Counted from the stretch's first letter, positions 24,639-34,011 are shown. The stretch: DNA of 64,000 bases from Acidimicrobiia bacterium (GCA_022825005.1 JAJDYU010000057.1:1-64000), one strand, 5' to 3'. Notes: generated from the sequence alone by a model not told the origin. Translations and numbers: made by a program.

Positions 24639-25862
24639 ATGGATTTCGACGAGACTCCCCAGGAAGCCGCCTTTCGGGCCGAGTGCGTGAATTGGCTCGA
24701 CGCCAACCTCCCCGCCGACGGCGGCGGCGCCCGCGACCAAACCGCCCTAACCATCTCCGACCCGGATGTCGAGATGGCCTATGTGAACCGCTGCAAGTCC
24801 TGGCAGCGCACCAAATACAACGGCGGCTGGGGCTCCATCACCTGGCCCACTGAGTACGGAGGCATGGGCCTGAGCGGCATCCACGAAGGCATATTCAAAG
24901 AGGAGGAGGCCAAGCGGGTGGCAGCCACCGGCGTGTTCTCCGTGGGCATCGGCATGGCCGGCCCAACCATCATCGCCCACGGCACCGACGCCCAAAAGGA
25001 GCGCTTCCTGCCCGCCATGCTCAAGGGCGACGAGGTGTGGTGCCAGCTCTTCTCCGAGCCGGTGGCCGGCTCCGACCTCGGCGGACTGCGAACCACCGCG
25101 GTGCGCGACGGCGACGAGTGGGTGGTGAACGGCCAGAAGGTGTGGACCTCGGGCGCCCAGTACAGCGACTGGGGCATCCTGTTGACCCGCACCGACCCCG
25201 ACCAGCCCAAGCACCGGGGTATCACCTATTTCCTGGTCGACATGAACACCCCCGGCATCGAAGTGCGCCCGCTGGTGCAGATCACCGGCGCGGCCCACTT
25301 CAACGAGGTGTTCTTGTCGGATGTGCGGATCCCCCACGAGAACATCCTGGGCGGGGTCAACACCGGGTGGGGCCCGATCATGACCACTCTGTCCAACGAG
25401 CGGGCCTTGATCGGGGGTTCCAACGCCCGGACCCGCTTCAACGAGCTGGCCAAGCTGGCCCAGCAGACCGGCACCGACCGCGACCCGGTTACCCGCCAAG
25501 AGTTGGCCAAGGCCTACACCCGCATGGAGATCCTCAAGTACCAGGGGTACCGGGTGCGGACCGCGGCCAGCCGGGGAGAGCTGCCCGGCCCGGAGAGCTC
25601 CACCCTTAAGCTGGCCATTTCACTGCACTTCGAGCAGATGGGCGACTTGGTGATGGCCATGAGCGGGGCCTCGGGAATGCTCCACGGCGACAGCGCCCGA
25701 GAAGAGGGGCGCTGGCAATACGAGTTCTTAGGTCAGTGGGCGTCGCGCATCGGCGGCGGCACCGACAACATCCAGCGCAACACCATCAGCGAGAAAGTGC
25801 TGGGCCTACCCCCCGACATCCGAGTGGACAAAGGCGTCCCCTTCAGGGAGATTCCCAGCTAA
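24639..25862 (+). CDS. Acyl-CoA dehydrogenase
   Basis: A 407-residue acyl-CoA dehydrogenase starting MDFDETPQEAAFRAE; the earlier in-frame ATG at 24534 overlaps the divergent gene's 5' end and gives a non-homologous extension. The flavin/substrate motif QLFSEPVAGSDLGGLRT, the DEWVVNGQKVWTSGA strand, and the C-terminal IGGGTDNIQRNTISEKVLGL are diagnostic. It carries out alpha,beta-desaturation of an acyl-CoA, probably in the same pathway as the SDR, thiolase and DUF35 genes that follow convergently. Confidence 0.92.
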   Translation: MDFDETPQEAAFRAECVNWLDANLPADGGGARDQTALTISDPDVEMAYVNRCKSWQRTKYNGGWGSITWPTEYGGMGLSGIHEGIFKEEEAKRVAATGVFSVGIGMAGPTIIAHGTDAQKERFLPAMLKGDEVWCQLFSEPVAGSDLGGLRTTAVRDGDEWVVNGQKVWTSGAQYSDWGILLTRTDPDQPKHRGITYFLVDMNTPGIEVRPLVQITGAAHFNEVFLSDVRIPHENILGGVNTGWGPIMTTLSNERALIGGSNARTRFNELAKLAQQTGTDRDPVTRQELAKAYTRMEILKYQGYRVRTAASRGELPGPESSTLKLAISLHFEQMGDLVMAMSGASGMLHGDSAREEGRWQYEFLGQWASRIGGGTDNIQRNTISEKVLGLPPDIRVDKGVPFREIPS

Positions 25863-25864
25863 TT

Positions 25865-25883
25865 CCCCGCCAGTCTGCCGGGG
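25865..25883. terminator. Possible terminator between convergent genes
   Basis: CCCCG (25865-25869) can pair with CGGGG (25879-25883) in the 32 bases between the acyl-CoA dehydrogenase and SDR stops. The stem is short and lacks a T-run, so termination is only suggested by the convergent position. Confidence 0.3.
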
Positions 25884-25894
25884 GATGATATGGC

Positions 25895-26791
25895 TTAGGC
25901 GCCGTACACCGGTGCCGGCTCAGGCGACGCCGTAATAGAAGCGCGCACCGCCTCACCCACCTCCGCAGCCACAAACTTGCGGCCCACATCAACCACGTGG
26001 CCGTGCTGCCAGCCATCGCACACGTTGAGCGCCCCTCCGGCAATTTCGAACACCCGGCCGGTCACATCGCAGGCATCCGACCCCAGCCACACCACCAGCG
26101 GCGACGCATTGGCCGGGTCTTTCTCGTCCCACCCTTCGGGGACATCTTCGGTGTACATGATCCCGGCGGTCATGCGGGTGCGGGCGTCTGGGGCGATGGC
26201 GTTCACCATCACCCCGTAGCGGCCCCACTCCGCGGCCTGCTGGATGGTCAGCGCCGCCACCCCGGCCTTGGCCGCGGCGTAGTTGCCCTGGCCGATGGAG
26301 CCCAACAGGCCAGCGCCCGAGCTGGTGTTGATAACCCGCCCCTGAACCAACTCGCCGGCCTTGGACCGGTCCCGCCAGTGGGCCACCGCGTGGCGGGCGG
26401 GAGCAAAATGCCCCTTGAGGTGGACTCTCATGATGGCGTCCCACTCCGATTCGCTCATGTTGGCCAGCATCCGGTCGCGTAAAAAGCCCGCGTTGCACAC
26501 CAGCGTGTCCAGGCGGCCCCACGTGTCTACAGCCTGGGCGATCATGGCCTCGGCTTGATCCCAGTCGGCCACATCGGCGGCGTTGGCCTCGGCCTCGCCC
26601 CCCATGGCCCGGATCTCAGCCACCACCTCTTGGGCGGGCTCAGACGCGCCGCCCGAGCCGTCTCGCTCCACCCCCAGGTCGTTGACCAGCACCCTGGCAC
26701 CCTCGGCGGCAAATTCCAGGGCGTGGGCCCGGCCCAGACCTCGAGCCGCTCCGGTGATGACCACCACTCGGCCGTCGGTGATGCCGGCCAC
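25895..26791 (-). CDS. Short-chain dehydrogenase/reductase, MFE-2-like 3-hydroxyacyl-CoA dehydrogenase
   Basis: A 298-residue SDR starting at GTG. The cofactor loop GAARGLGRA (residues 16-24), the NAG motif (VCNAGFL), and the active-site S...YxxxK seen in NTSSGAG and GNYAAAKAGV are intact. The segment VLVNDLGVERDGSG resembles the N-terminal dehydrogenase of peroxisomal multifunctional enzyme 2, pointing to 3-hydroxyacyl-CoA oxidation. It is separated by two bases from the thiolase-like gene at 26794. Confidence 0.9.
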   Translation of the reverse strand: MAGITDGRVVVITGAARGLGRAHALEFAAEGARVLVNDLGVERDGSGGASEPAQEVVAEIRAMGGEAEANAADVADWDQAEAMIAQAVDTWGRLDTLVCNAGFLRDRMLANMSESEWDAIMRVHLKGHFAPARHAVAHWRDRSKAGELVQGRVINTSSGAGLLGSIGQGNYAAAKAGVAALTIQQAAEWGRYGVMVNAIAPDARTRMTAGIMYTEDVPEGWDEKDPANASPLVVWLGSDACDVTGRVFEIAGGALNVCDGWQHGHVVDVGRKFVAAEVGEAVRASITASPEPAPVYGA

Positions 26792-26793
26792 CG

Positions 26794-27951
26794 CTACAGC
26801 TCCGGGTTCAGCTCAGACGACACCATCCACATGGCGTAGTACTGGGCGGCGCCGCCGTAGGCGTGGCCGATGGAGATCTTGGCCCCCGGCACCTGGTATT
26901 CACCGGCGGTGCCCCGCACCTGGTTGGCCGCTTCTAGGCAGCGGATCATCCCCGACGCCCCAATGGGATTGGACGACAAAACGCCGCCCGACATGTTCAC
27001 GGGGAACGACCCGCCCAGCTCGGTGTCGCCGGCGTCGGTCATCTTCCATCCCTCGCCCTCCTCGGCTATGAGGTGCCCCTCCAGCCACATGGGCTCATAC
27101 CACGAGAACGGCACATACAGCTCGGCGCAGTCGATCTGCTCTCGGGGATTGGTGATTCCCGCCTTGCGATAGAGGGCCTCAGAGCACTCCACCCCCGCTT
27201 GGGGCCGAACCGTGTCGCGCCCGGGAAACTGGCCGAACTCGGTGCGCTTGGCGTGGGAGATCACCCACGCCGGCGGGCGGCCTGATTTCTTGGCGATGTC
27301 GTCATTGCCCAACACCATGGCCGCGGCCCCGTCTGACGACGGGCACGACTCCAGGAAGTGGAGAGGGTCCCACAGCATGGGCGACTCCCGCACCTTCTCC
27401 ACGGAGATGTCGGGCAGGTGCAAGTGGGCGTACTCGTTCTTGAGGGCGTTGAGCCGGTCCTTCACCGCCACCATCCACCCGATGTGCTCGGGCGCCTGGG
27501 AACGGGCGATGTAGTTGCGGATCCAAGGGGCGAACGTGCCGCCCGCGCCTTGCCCGCCGCTCTTGCCGCCCGACAGCGCCCAGGTGGCGTTGCCTTCTGA
27601 CTGCTTCTCATAGGCGATGGTCAGCACGGTGTCGTACATGCCCGACTCCACCAGGTTCACCGCGGAGATGGCGGTGGACGCCCCCACCGACCCGGCGGTG
27701 TGCACCCGGTGGATGGGCTTGCCGATGGCACCCAGCGCGTCGGCCAGGCTCAGCAGGGGCATCATCACCCCTTCGAGGGCGTCGGGCGCTTTGCCGATCA
27801 CGATGGCGTCGATGTCATCGAAGGTGGCCCCGGCGTCTTCCAAGGCCCGCAGAGTGGCCTCCCGCACCAGGCCGTCCAAGGTCACGTCGTCGCGGCGACG
27901 CTTGTACTTGGTTTGGCCGATGCCCAATACCGCACATGGTCGTGGAGCCAT
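26794..27951 (-). CDS. Thiolase-like lipid-transfer/aldolase protein, lacks thiolase catalytic Cys and His
   Basis: A 385-residue thiolase-superfamily protein. The position of the nucleophilic Cys reads VHTAGSVGAS, with no Cys, and the C-terminal GHPxGxxG motif is changed to SNPIGASGM, with no His. Other fold marks remain, such as SCPSSDGAAAMVLG. Proteins like this, for example Ltp2 in actinobacterial steroid side-chain degradation, act as retro-aldolases with a DUF35 partner rather than as thiolases. The gene overlaps the next thiolase-like gene by one base, and a DUF35 gene is in the same run. Confidence 0.88.
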   Translation of the reverse strand: MAPRPCAVLGIGQTKYKRRRDDVTLDGLVREATLRALEDAGATFDDIDAIVIGKAPDALEGVMMPLLSLADALGAIGKPIHRVHTAGSVGASTAISAVNLVESGMYDTVLTIAYEKQSEGNATWALSGGKSGGQGAGGTFAPWIRNYIARSQAPEHIGWMVAVKDRLNALKNEYAHLHLPDISVEKVRESPMLWDPLHFLESCPSSDGAAAMVLGNDDIAKKSGRPPAWVISHAKRTEFGQFPGRDTVRPQAGVECSEALYRKAGITNPREQIDCAELYVPFSWYEPMWLEGHLIAEEGEGWKMTDAGDTELGGSFPVNMSGGVLSSNPIGASGMIRCLEAANQVRGTAGEYQVPGAKISIGHAYGGAAQYYAMWMVSSELNPEL

Positions 27952-29018
27952 CAGCTGTCTCCTTCCAAGACGCAGAGCAGGTTTTGTTGCAGCGCGGGCC
28001 CGCTGGATGCGTGGGCCACGCCCCGACCGCCATTGCCGTTGCGGATGGCCCGGGCCAGCTCGATCACCCGAGTGAGGCCCACCGCCATGAACGGGCTGCC
28101 GGTAAGCGGCCCGCCCGATGGGTTCACCGTGGTTTCGCCGTTGAGGCCGAGGGCATCGCGCAGAATGATCTCCTCAGGGCTGTAGGTCACGGTCAGCTCG
28201 GCGATGTCCACCGGACCGTCGTGGAGGCCCACCCGATCGGCCGCGATGCGCACCGACGGGGAGTCGGTGAGGTCCCGCAGCGTGGGGTGGTGCGAATCGA
28301 TCCGGTGGTCGATGGCCCGGATCCACACCGGGTTGTCGCACAGCTCCCGGGCCTTGTCGGCTCGGGCGATGATCATGGCCGCGGCTCCGTCGCTGGTGGG
28401 CGGGCAGTCGAGGCGGCGCAGCGGCTGCTGCACGTAGGGCTCGGCCAGCAGCTCCTCCACCGAGAGGTCGCCGCTAAGCTGGGCGTAGGGGTTGTTCTTG
28501 GCGTTGGCGTGGCTGCGGGCCACCACCTCGGCAAAGTCCCGCTCGGTGGCCTTGCCCGCCGCGATGAGCGCTTGGGCCTGGAACCCGGCCTGAGTCCGGG
28601 GGTCCAAGCCGATGGGGGCATGCACGTAGGGATCGGTCTGGAGCGAGAACCCCTCCCGATAGCTGCCCGGCGAGCACTTGCCCGAACCCGACACCAGCAC
28701 GGTGTCGATGTCGCCCGACTGGAGCCGCACAAATCCCTCGAACAGGGCCCACGCCCCGTCCATCTCCACGTGGCTCTCATAGACAGGAGGCCACGCCCCC
28801 ACCGCGTCGATGTTCATCACGAAGGCGAACGGCATCCCCGACAGGTAGTCGCAGCTGCCGGCGATGGTGAAGTCGATTTCGTGGCGGTCCATCCCGACCT
28901 GCTCGATCACCGAGTTCACGCACGGCATGATCATGGCCGGCTCGCTGTCGTTGAAATGGGCGTGGGATGGGGTCTGTTCGAACGCAACGATGGCTACGTC
29001 TTCGGCCAGGCTTACCAT
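27951..29018 (-). CDS. Second thiolase-like protein, lacks thiolase catalytic His
   Basis: A 355-residue thiolase-superfamily protein and distant paralog of its neighbour. A Cys is present in AGSCDYLSG at the nucleophile region, but the C-terminal motif reads SGGPLTGSPFMAVG, where the catalytic His is replaced. CPPTSDGAAAMII marks the conserved loop. It is translated between the DUF35 gene (seven-base overlap) and the other thiolase-like gene (one-base overlap), suggesting that all three form one complex, possibly an aldolase releasing an acyl-CoA side chain. Confidence 0.87.
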   Translation of the reverse strand: MVSLAEDVAIVAFEQTPSHAHFNDSEPAMIMPCVNSVIEQVGMDRHEIDFTIAGSCDYLSGMPFAFVMNIDAVGAWPPVYESHVEMDGAWALFEGFVRLQSGDIDTVLVSGSGKCSPGSYREGFSLQTDPYVHAPIGLDPRTQAGFQAQALIAAGKATERDFAEVVARSHANAKNNPYAQLSGDLSVEELLAEPYVQQPLRRLDCPPTSDGAAAMIIARADKARELCDNPVWIRAIDHRIDSHHPTLRDLTDSPSVRIAADRVGLHDGPVDIAELTVTYSPEEIILRDALGLNGETTVNPSGGPLTGSPFMAVGLTRVIELARAIRNGNGGRGVAHASSGPALQQNLLCVLEGDS

Positions 29019-30031
29019 GAGTGCTCCTTCAACTCATCGGCGGGAATGTCGGGCTCACCGGTGGGCTCGAACCGGGCGTACACCGTCTCGGGGATGTTGC
29101 CGTAGCGATTGTCGATGTCCTCCACCGACCGTTCATCGGGATCGCGCCAGATGCAGCGCATCCGCATCCCCACCCGCATCTCGTCCACCGTCATGTCGCG
29201 GATGTCGATGCCGATCACCGGCTGGTCGGTGCCGTCGAACAAAATCGAGCACCGCACATAGGGCTCGGTCTCGGTCTGGCCGTAGTACTGCACCGGGTTC
29301 AGCTCGGTGAACGCCACCACGGTGCCCACGTCGGACACTTCCACCTCGTCGGCTTCGCTCATAAGCACCCGGGACATGTTGTCGTAGCCCCGGCCCGGCA
29401 CATACACCTTGCCGGTGACCGGGCTGCGCTGACCGATGATCTTGCCGTCCAGCAGCCCCTGGGCGAACCGGGCCCGGTGGGGGTACAGCGGTTCGTTGAT
29501 GCGCAGGCCGATGAGGTGCTCGGTGATGGTTACCGGCTCCTCGCCCGGCTGAATCACCTGGTCGGCAGCGTCGCCCTCGGGCACGAAGTACACGTCGGCG
29601 ACAGAACCGTGGCGCTCATCTCGGAACTGGGCCCGCACCCGCATCCCGGTGTTCATGGCCTCGGGGTCGCCACCGGTGTCCACCGCGTGGACCAGGTCGG
29701 TGTCAGCCCCGTCCAGCTTGATGAAGGCGAAGCCGAAGGGCCGGTCGAAGGGGTGTTTGGCCGAGGGTTCGGCCACCCAGGTCCAGTTCACCACCACCCC
29801 GCCGGGACCCACCTCAACCAGGTCGGGCTCAAGCGTGGCGAAGGTGTCCGGATCGAACTCCATGGGCGGGCACAGCACCCGGTCACCGCACCGCTGGCCA
29901 AGGATGCGGCCGTCGCGCAACCCGGTCAGAAACGGCCCGATGACCGGACCGGTGGTGCGGGTGTAGGGGTACTCAAGGGTGTAATCAACGTCATGCAACT
30001 GGGGCACGCCGGCAAGTTCACCACACGTCAA
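29012..30031 (-). CDS. Double DUF35 (OB-fold) protein, partner of the thiolase-like proteins
   Basis: A 339-residue protein with two DUF35 units in tandem, roughly residues 28-160 and 190-330. Each has a rubredoxin-like segment (LRDGRILGQRCGDRVLCPP; LLDGKIIGQRSPVTGKVYVP) and an OB-fold strand set ending in RVRAQFRDE or RMRCIWRDP. Most zinc cysteines are missing, completely so in the second unit. DUF35 proteins such as ChsH2 dock on thiolase-like aldolases and present the acyl-CoA. It overlaps the next gene by seven bases. Confidence 0.87.
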   Translation of the reverse strand: MTCGELAGVPQLHDVDYTLEYPYTRTTGPVIGPFLTGLRDGRILGQRCGDRVLCPPMEFDPDTFATLEPDLVEVGPGGVVVNWTWVAEPSAKHPFDRPFGFAFIKLDGADTDLVHAVDTGGDPEAMNTGMRVRAQFRDERHGSVADVYFVPEGDAADQVIQPGEEPVTITEHLIGLRINEPLYPHRARFAQGLLDGKIIGQRSPVTGKVYVPGRGYDNMSRVLMSEADEVEVSDVGTVVAFTELNPVQYYGQTETEPYVRCSILFDGTDQPVIGIDIRDMTVDEMRVGMRMRCIWRDPDERSVEDIDNRYGNIPETVYARFEPTGEPDIPADELKEHSW

Positions 30032-30094
30032 CCTCCCTCAGCTAAGCAGAACAACCGCCCGTCACACCTAGAGCCTCCCCCAAAGCAAACAGGG

Positions 30095-31222
30095 TCAGCT
30101 CAGAGAGTTGAAGTAGTCGGTGACGTCGTCAATGTACAGATCGGGGGCTTCGAGGGAGGCGAAGTGGCCGCCGCGGGGCATTTCGGTCCAGCGGACGATG
30201 TTGTACCAGTACTCAACCCACGGTCGGGCCGGCCGGATGCCGTCGCCGGGAAAGCGGGCGTAGGCGGCGGGCACCACCACCTGGCGATCCGGGGCCGACG
30301 AGCCCTGCCCGCCGACGCGGGTCTCGTAGTAGAGGCGATTGGCCGAGGCGATGGTGCCGGTCACCCAGTACACCATCACGTTGGTCAACAGCTCGTCTTT
30401 GGTGAAGCTGGCCTCGATGTCGTTGTCGGCGCCGATGTCACTCCACACCAGGAACTTCTCGATGATCCAGGCGGCCAAACCGGCCGGGGAGTCGTTCAAC
30501 CCCACCGACAGCGTCTGGGGCCGTGTGGCCTGCTGCTCCCGGTAGCCCCGCTCCACCCGGTTGCGGGACCGCCCCTCGGCCCGGTCGGCCAGCTCCTCTT
30601 CGCTGAGGTCGCGCACCGCTCCCGGAGGAGGCTCGGGGGCGATGGCCAAGTTGAGGTGGATGCCCACCAGCCGCTCGGGGGCTTGCAGGGCCATTTGGGC
30701 GGTGACCATCGCCCCCCAGTCCCCGCCCTGGGCGCCGAAGCGCTCGTAGCCCAGGCGGCTCATCAGCTCAAGGGAGGCCGCGGCCATGCGCCGGGGCGTC
30801 CAGCCCGGCTCAGAAGTAGGCCCCGAGAAGCCGTATCCGGGCAGCGACGGGCACACCACGTGGAAGTGCTCCCGCAGCGGCTCGATCACCTTGGCGAACT
30901 CGGTAATGGAGCCGGGCCAGCCGTGATGGATGACCAGGGCCATGGCATCAGGATTGCGGCCGCGGGCGTGAATGAAGTGCAGATTCTGGTTGTCGATGAC
31001 CGTGGTGTACTGGGGAAACTGGTTTAGCTGGGCTTCGATGGCCCGCCAGTCGTAGTTGTGTCGCCAGTATCGGCACAGCTCTTTGAGGTAGTCCAGGTCG
31101 GTGCCCTCGTTCCATCCGGCCCCGGGCAGCGGGTCGAACCACCGGGTGGCATCCAAGCGGCGGTTCAGGTCGTCGAGCACCTCGTCGGGCACGTCGATGG
31201 CAAACGGCTCCACGGCGGTCAT
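30095..31222 (-). CDS. Epoxide hydrolase (EHN-type alpha/beta hydrolase)
   Basis: A 375-residue epoxide hydrolase of the class with an N-terminal EHN domain (residues 1-110: FAIDVPDEVLDDLNRRLDAT and YLKELCRYWRHNYDWRA). The alpha/beta-hydrolase core has the oxyanion HGWPGS, the nucleophile Asp in GAQGGDWGAM, and the C-terminal GGHFASLEAPDL with the catalytic His. It opens epoxides to diols, or may act on related substrates. It is on the same strand as the SDR and cyclase genes upstream. Confidence 0.9.
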   Translation of the reverse strand: MTAVEPFAIDVPDEVLDDLNRRLDATRWFDPLPGAGWNEGTDLDYLKELCRYWRHNYDWRAIEAQLNQFPQYTTVIDNQNLHFIHARGRNPDAMALVIHHGWPGSITEFAKVIEPLREHFHVVCPSLPGYGFSGPTSEPGWTPRRMAAASLELMSRLGYERFGAQGGDWGAMVTAQMALQAPERLVGIHLNLAIAPEPPPGAVRDLSEEELADRAEGRSRNRVERGYREQQATRPQTLSVGLNDSPAGLAAWIIEKFLVWSDIGADNDIEASFTKDELLTNVMVYWVTGTIASANRLYYETRVGGQGSSAPDRQVVVPAAYARFPGDGIRPARPWVEYWYNIVRWTEMPRGGHFASLEAPDLYIDDVTDYFNSLS

Positions 31223-31230
31223 GGCTGCGG

Positions 31231-32085
31231 CTAGCCGGTGCGATCGTGGAGGGGACCGGCGGGCAGACTGCCGTCGACGTCGGTGAAGCCGAAAGCGTCG
31301 GCCATGTCCCGAGAGGTAACCGCCTGGCCGGTGTAGCGAGACCGGCCGGCGTCGATGGCCAATGCAGTCACCGCCCGGCCGGTGAACCGGGATGACTCGG
31401 CTGCCGACAGATCCAAGCTGGGCGGCAGCTCCACTCCGGCGTCTATCGCCATATCAATACGCTCAGTGCGTACGAAGCCGGGCCACACCGACACCATCGA
31501 CACCCCGGTGTCGCGGAGCTCGCGGGCACAGTCGGCGGTCATGCGGTCGAGGGCGCACTTGCCCACGCCATAGGCCACGTGCCAGGCGTATTCGGCGGCC
31601 CCCGACGAGCTGATGTTGGCGATCAGCCCGTCGCCCTGTCCGATCATCACGGGGACGGCCATCACCGAGGCCACATAGGCCGAACGGGTGCCCACGTCGA
31701 TCATGTCGTCCCAGTTGGAGATGGGCACCTCCCAAAAGGGCAGGCCAGAGGTCAGCTCGTCGGTGACGATGAAGGCGTTGTTCACCAGGACGTCCAGGCG
31801 GCCATGTTCCGAGGCGATCCGGTCGAACACCGCCCGCACCGCGTCGTCATCTCGATGGTCGCAGGCCACCGCCACCGCACTTCCGCCAGCGGCGGTTATC
31901 TCCTCTGCTGTGGACCCCACCGTGCCCGGCAGCGGATGTTGACCCGCGCCGGTGGTGCGCCCAGTGACATAGACCACGGCCCCCGCCGCGGCCAGTTCCA
32001 GGGCGCAGCCCTTGCCGATGCCTCGGCTGGCCCCGGTTACCAGGGCCACCTTTCCGGCTAAGGGTGATTCGTCCAAAATGCTCAT
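31231..32085 (-). CDS. Short-chain dehydrogenase/reductase
   Basis: A 284-residue classical SDR. The start at 32085 (MSILDESPLAGKVALVTG) overlaps the cyclase stop by four bases and has GGAGG in front; a longer frame upstream is the cyclase gene in another frame. The cofactor loop is GASRGIGKG, the structural motif VLVNNAF, and the active site ISSSG...YGVGK. The substrate is unknown. It is co-translated with the cyclase and followed nine bases later by the epoxide hydrolase. Confidence 0.9.
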   Translation of the reverse strand: MSILDESPLAGKVALVTGASRGIGKGCALELAAAGAVVYVTGRTTGAGQHPLPGTVGSTAEEITAAGGSAVAVACDHRDDDAVRAVFDRIASEHGRLDVLVNNAFIVTDELTSGLPFWEVPISNWDDMIDVGTRSAYVASVMAVPVMIGQGDGLIANISSSGAAEYAWHVAYGVGKCALDRMTADCARELRDTGVSMVSVWPGFVRTERIDMAIDAGVELPPSLDLSAAESSRFTGRAVTALAIDAGRSRYTGQAVTSRDMADAFGFTDVDGSLPAGPLHDRTG

Positions 32086-33137
32086 GATGGTTCCTCCGGT
32101 GGGTTGGCACCAGGTGGGTTGGCAATGGCCATTGGGGGCGACGAGCACGATGTGGACCCCTTGGCCCGGAACGGGGAGTGGCAGAACACGAACCGGTCGA
32201 CCCCCGCGGCGGCGACCTCTTCGCAGCTCAGCGACTCGGCCATGCGGATGCCCTCTTTCACCAGCATGATCTGGTGTCCGGCCGACACCCAGCCGCCGGT
32301 GGCCTCGAAATCGAACACCCCCCACATCCAGCTGTCGGTAGACACCAGCGCGGGTCGGTGGGAGGCCAGCCACTTGTTCTCGGCGATCCACGGACCGGGC
32401 GAGGCCGCCTTGAACCGCTCGGGGTCCTCCCGGGTGAGGCTGATCCACCCAGTGCGCAGACAAAGGGCATCGCCCGGTTCGGGCTGGGGCAGGCCTTGGC
32501 GCTCGATGGCGCCCTCGATCTGCTCGACGGTTATGCGGTGCCGGTCCATGAGCCGGGGCAGTCCCGCCTGATTGGCCTCCACATCACCGGTGGTCGAAGC
32601 CACCTGGGCGGCCACGTCGATCATCAGCCCCCGGGTAAGCAGCGGCGGCCCCCACGACGGCACGTCCATGGCGGTAACCCCGTCGGTGCTGGCCAGGTCG
32701 GCCCCCTTGTGGCCGTTGTAGAAGGTGCCGTCCACCGCGGCGTGGGTGAAGCCGTTGATCTTGGAGCTCATGTTGAAGGTGTACGACACCCGCTCCTCGG
32801 AGTAGCCCAGCTTTGATTTACCCAACCCCTCGGTACCGCTGACGATCTGCCCCTCGAAGCCCTCGCCGGGGTCGTAGCCGGCCACCACCAGTGTTTGGGA
32901 GAACTGCCGGTCGGCGAAGGCCGGATACCCCGGCCAGATTCCGTCGCCCATCGAATAGGTGCGAATCGGCCTCGTCAGGTCCAGCATTGCCAGCGAGTCG
33001 GCCCGTTTCTGGTCAGTGACCTCGTTGTAGGTGCCCAGCACATCGTCGGGCCCGTAACGGCTCGGGGTCCACTCCCCGGCCACCACCGCGGCGACGTCGA
33101 ACTTCTCGTCGTCGAACTTCACTTCGTCGGACTTCAC
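32082..33137 (-). CDS. Cyclase-family (kynurenine-formamidase-like) metal hydrolase
   Basis: A 351-residue cyclase-family protein. The segment KINGFTHAAVDGTFYNGHKG holds the HxxxD-type metal ligands, and the C-terminal ALVSTDSWMWG and CHSPFRAKGS are typical of large members of this family, which hydrolyse amide or lactone bonds. The first 15 residues contain a tandem acidic/basic repeat (EVKFDDEKFD), seen as a DNA repeat near 33095-33130. It heads a likely operon with the SDR and epoxide hydrolase. Confidence 0.85.
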   Translation of the reverse strand: MKSDEVKFDDEKFDVAAVVAGEWTPSRYGPDDVLGTYNEVTDQKRADSLAMLDLTRPIRTYSMGDGIWPGYPAFADRQFSQTLVVAGYDPGEGFEGQIVSGTEGLGKSKLGYSEERVSYTFNMSSKINGFTHAAVDGTFYNGHKGADLASTDGVTAMDVPSWGPPLLTRGLMIDVAAQVASTTGDVEANQAGLPRLMDRHRITVEQIEGAIERQGLPQPEPGDALCLRTGWISLTREDPERFKAASPGPWIAENKWLASHRPALVSTDSWMWGVFDFEATGGWVSAGHQIMLVKEGIRMAESLSCEEVAAAGVDRFVFCHSPFRAKGSTSCSSPPMAIANPPGANPPEEPS

Positions 33138-33179
33138 TGGCGCAGCCTAGCCAGCGGAACGAAACCCCTAGCCAGTAGC

Positions 33180-34001
33180 TCAGGCGGGGGCGGAGACGGT
33201 CAGGCGGGCCATCTCCCGGCGCTGGGGGAAATGGTCGGCCACTGCGAAATGCTGGGTGCAGCGCTCGTCCCACAGGACCACATCGCCCTCGGCCCACTCA
33301 TAGCGCATCGTGTAGTTGGGCTGGGTGGCGTGCTCGTATAGGCAGGCGAGCACGGCGTCGCTCTCGGCCTGTGCGAATCCCACCAGGTGGCAGGTGAAGT
33401 TCTTGTTGACGTTCAGATAGCGCCGGCCGGTATCGGGGTGTACGGCGATCACCGGGCGCTCGGCGCCGGGGAACTGCTCCTTGGTGCGGTCGTACAAATC
33501 GACGCCGGCTTTGGACTTGAACGCCTGGCCTGGTCCGATGTCGTGCCAGGCGGTTACCCCTTCAAGCCGATTCCGCAGTGTCTCCGACAAGCCGTCGCAG
33601 GCGGCGTACATGCTGGCAAACAAGGTGTCGCCGCCCCGGGCGGGCATCTCGATGGCCCGCAGCGTGCCCAAGATGGGCGGATCGGGGTCCCAGGTGACGT
33701 CGGTGTGCCATTTGTCCTGGTACGGCGGGCGCTCCTCGTCGTCCACGATGCGTTCCACCTTGGCCTCCACCACGCCCGCCACCCGGCCGATGGGGTGGAT
33801 GTAGGGCTGGCCCCACGGGGCTAGCAGATCCATCTGGTGGGTGTCTTCGATGGATTGGCCAGGAAACGCCAGCACCAGGTGTTCGAGCAGCAGCTCGTAC
33901 AGATCCTTGCGCTCCCCGTCACCCAGCGGTTGGCCCAAGTCGATTCCGGTGACCCGGGCGCCGAGCACTCCCCCGATCGGCTCAACCGACCACGCAGCCA
34001 T
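33180..34001 (-). CDS. TauD/TfdA-family Fe(II)/2-oxoglutarate dioxygenase
   Basis: A 273-residue TauD-family oxygenase. The facial triad is visible as WHTDVTW (His and Asp) near residue 104 and the distal His in TQHFAVADHFP near 257; the Arg for 2-oxoglutarate is in the C-terminal RREMARLTV. Family members hydroxylate sulfonates, aryloxyalkanoates or related acids with loss of CO2 and succinate formation. No sulfonate transporter is adjacent, so the substrate is open. Confidence 0.9.
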   Translation of the reverse strand: MAAWSVEPIGGVLGARVTGIDLGQPLGDGERKDLYELLLEHLVLAFPGQSIEDTHQMDLLAPWGQPYIHPIGRVAGVVEAKVERIVDDEERPPYQDKWHTDVTWDPDPPILGTLRAIEMPARGGDTLFASMYAACDGLSETLRNRLEGVTAWHDIGPGQAFKSKAGVDLYDRTKEQFPGAERPVIAVHPDTGRRYLNVNKNFTCHLVGFAQAESDAVLACLYEHATQPNYTMRYEWAEGDVVLWDERCTQHFAVADHFPQRREMARLTVSAPA

Positions 34002-34011
34002 GGGTAGCTCC

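Noticed and set aside
29021-31027. 668-residue plus-strand open frame
   Set aside because: Low-complexity His/Gly/Val composition and antisense to the DUF35 and epoxide hydrolase genes; a typical high-GC shadow.
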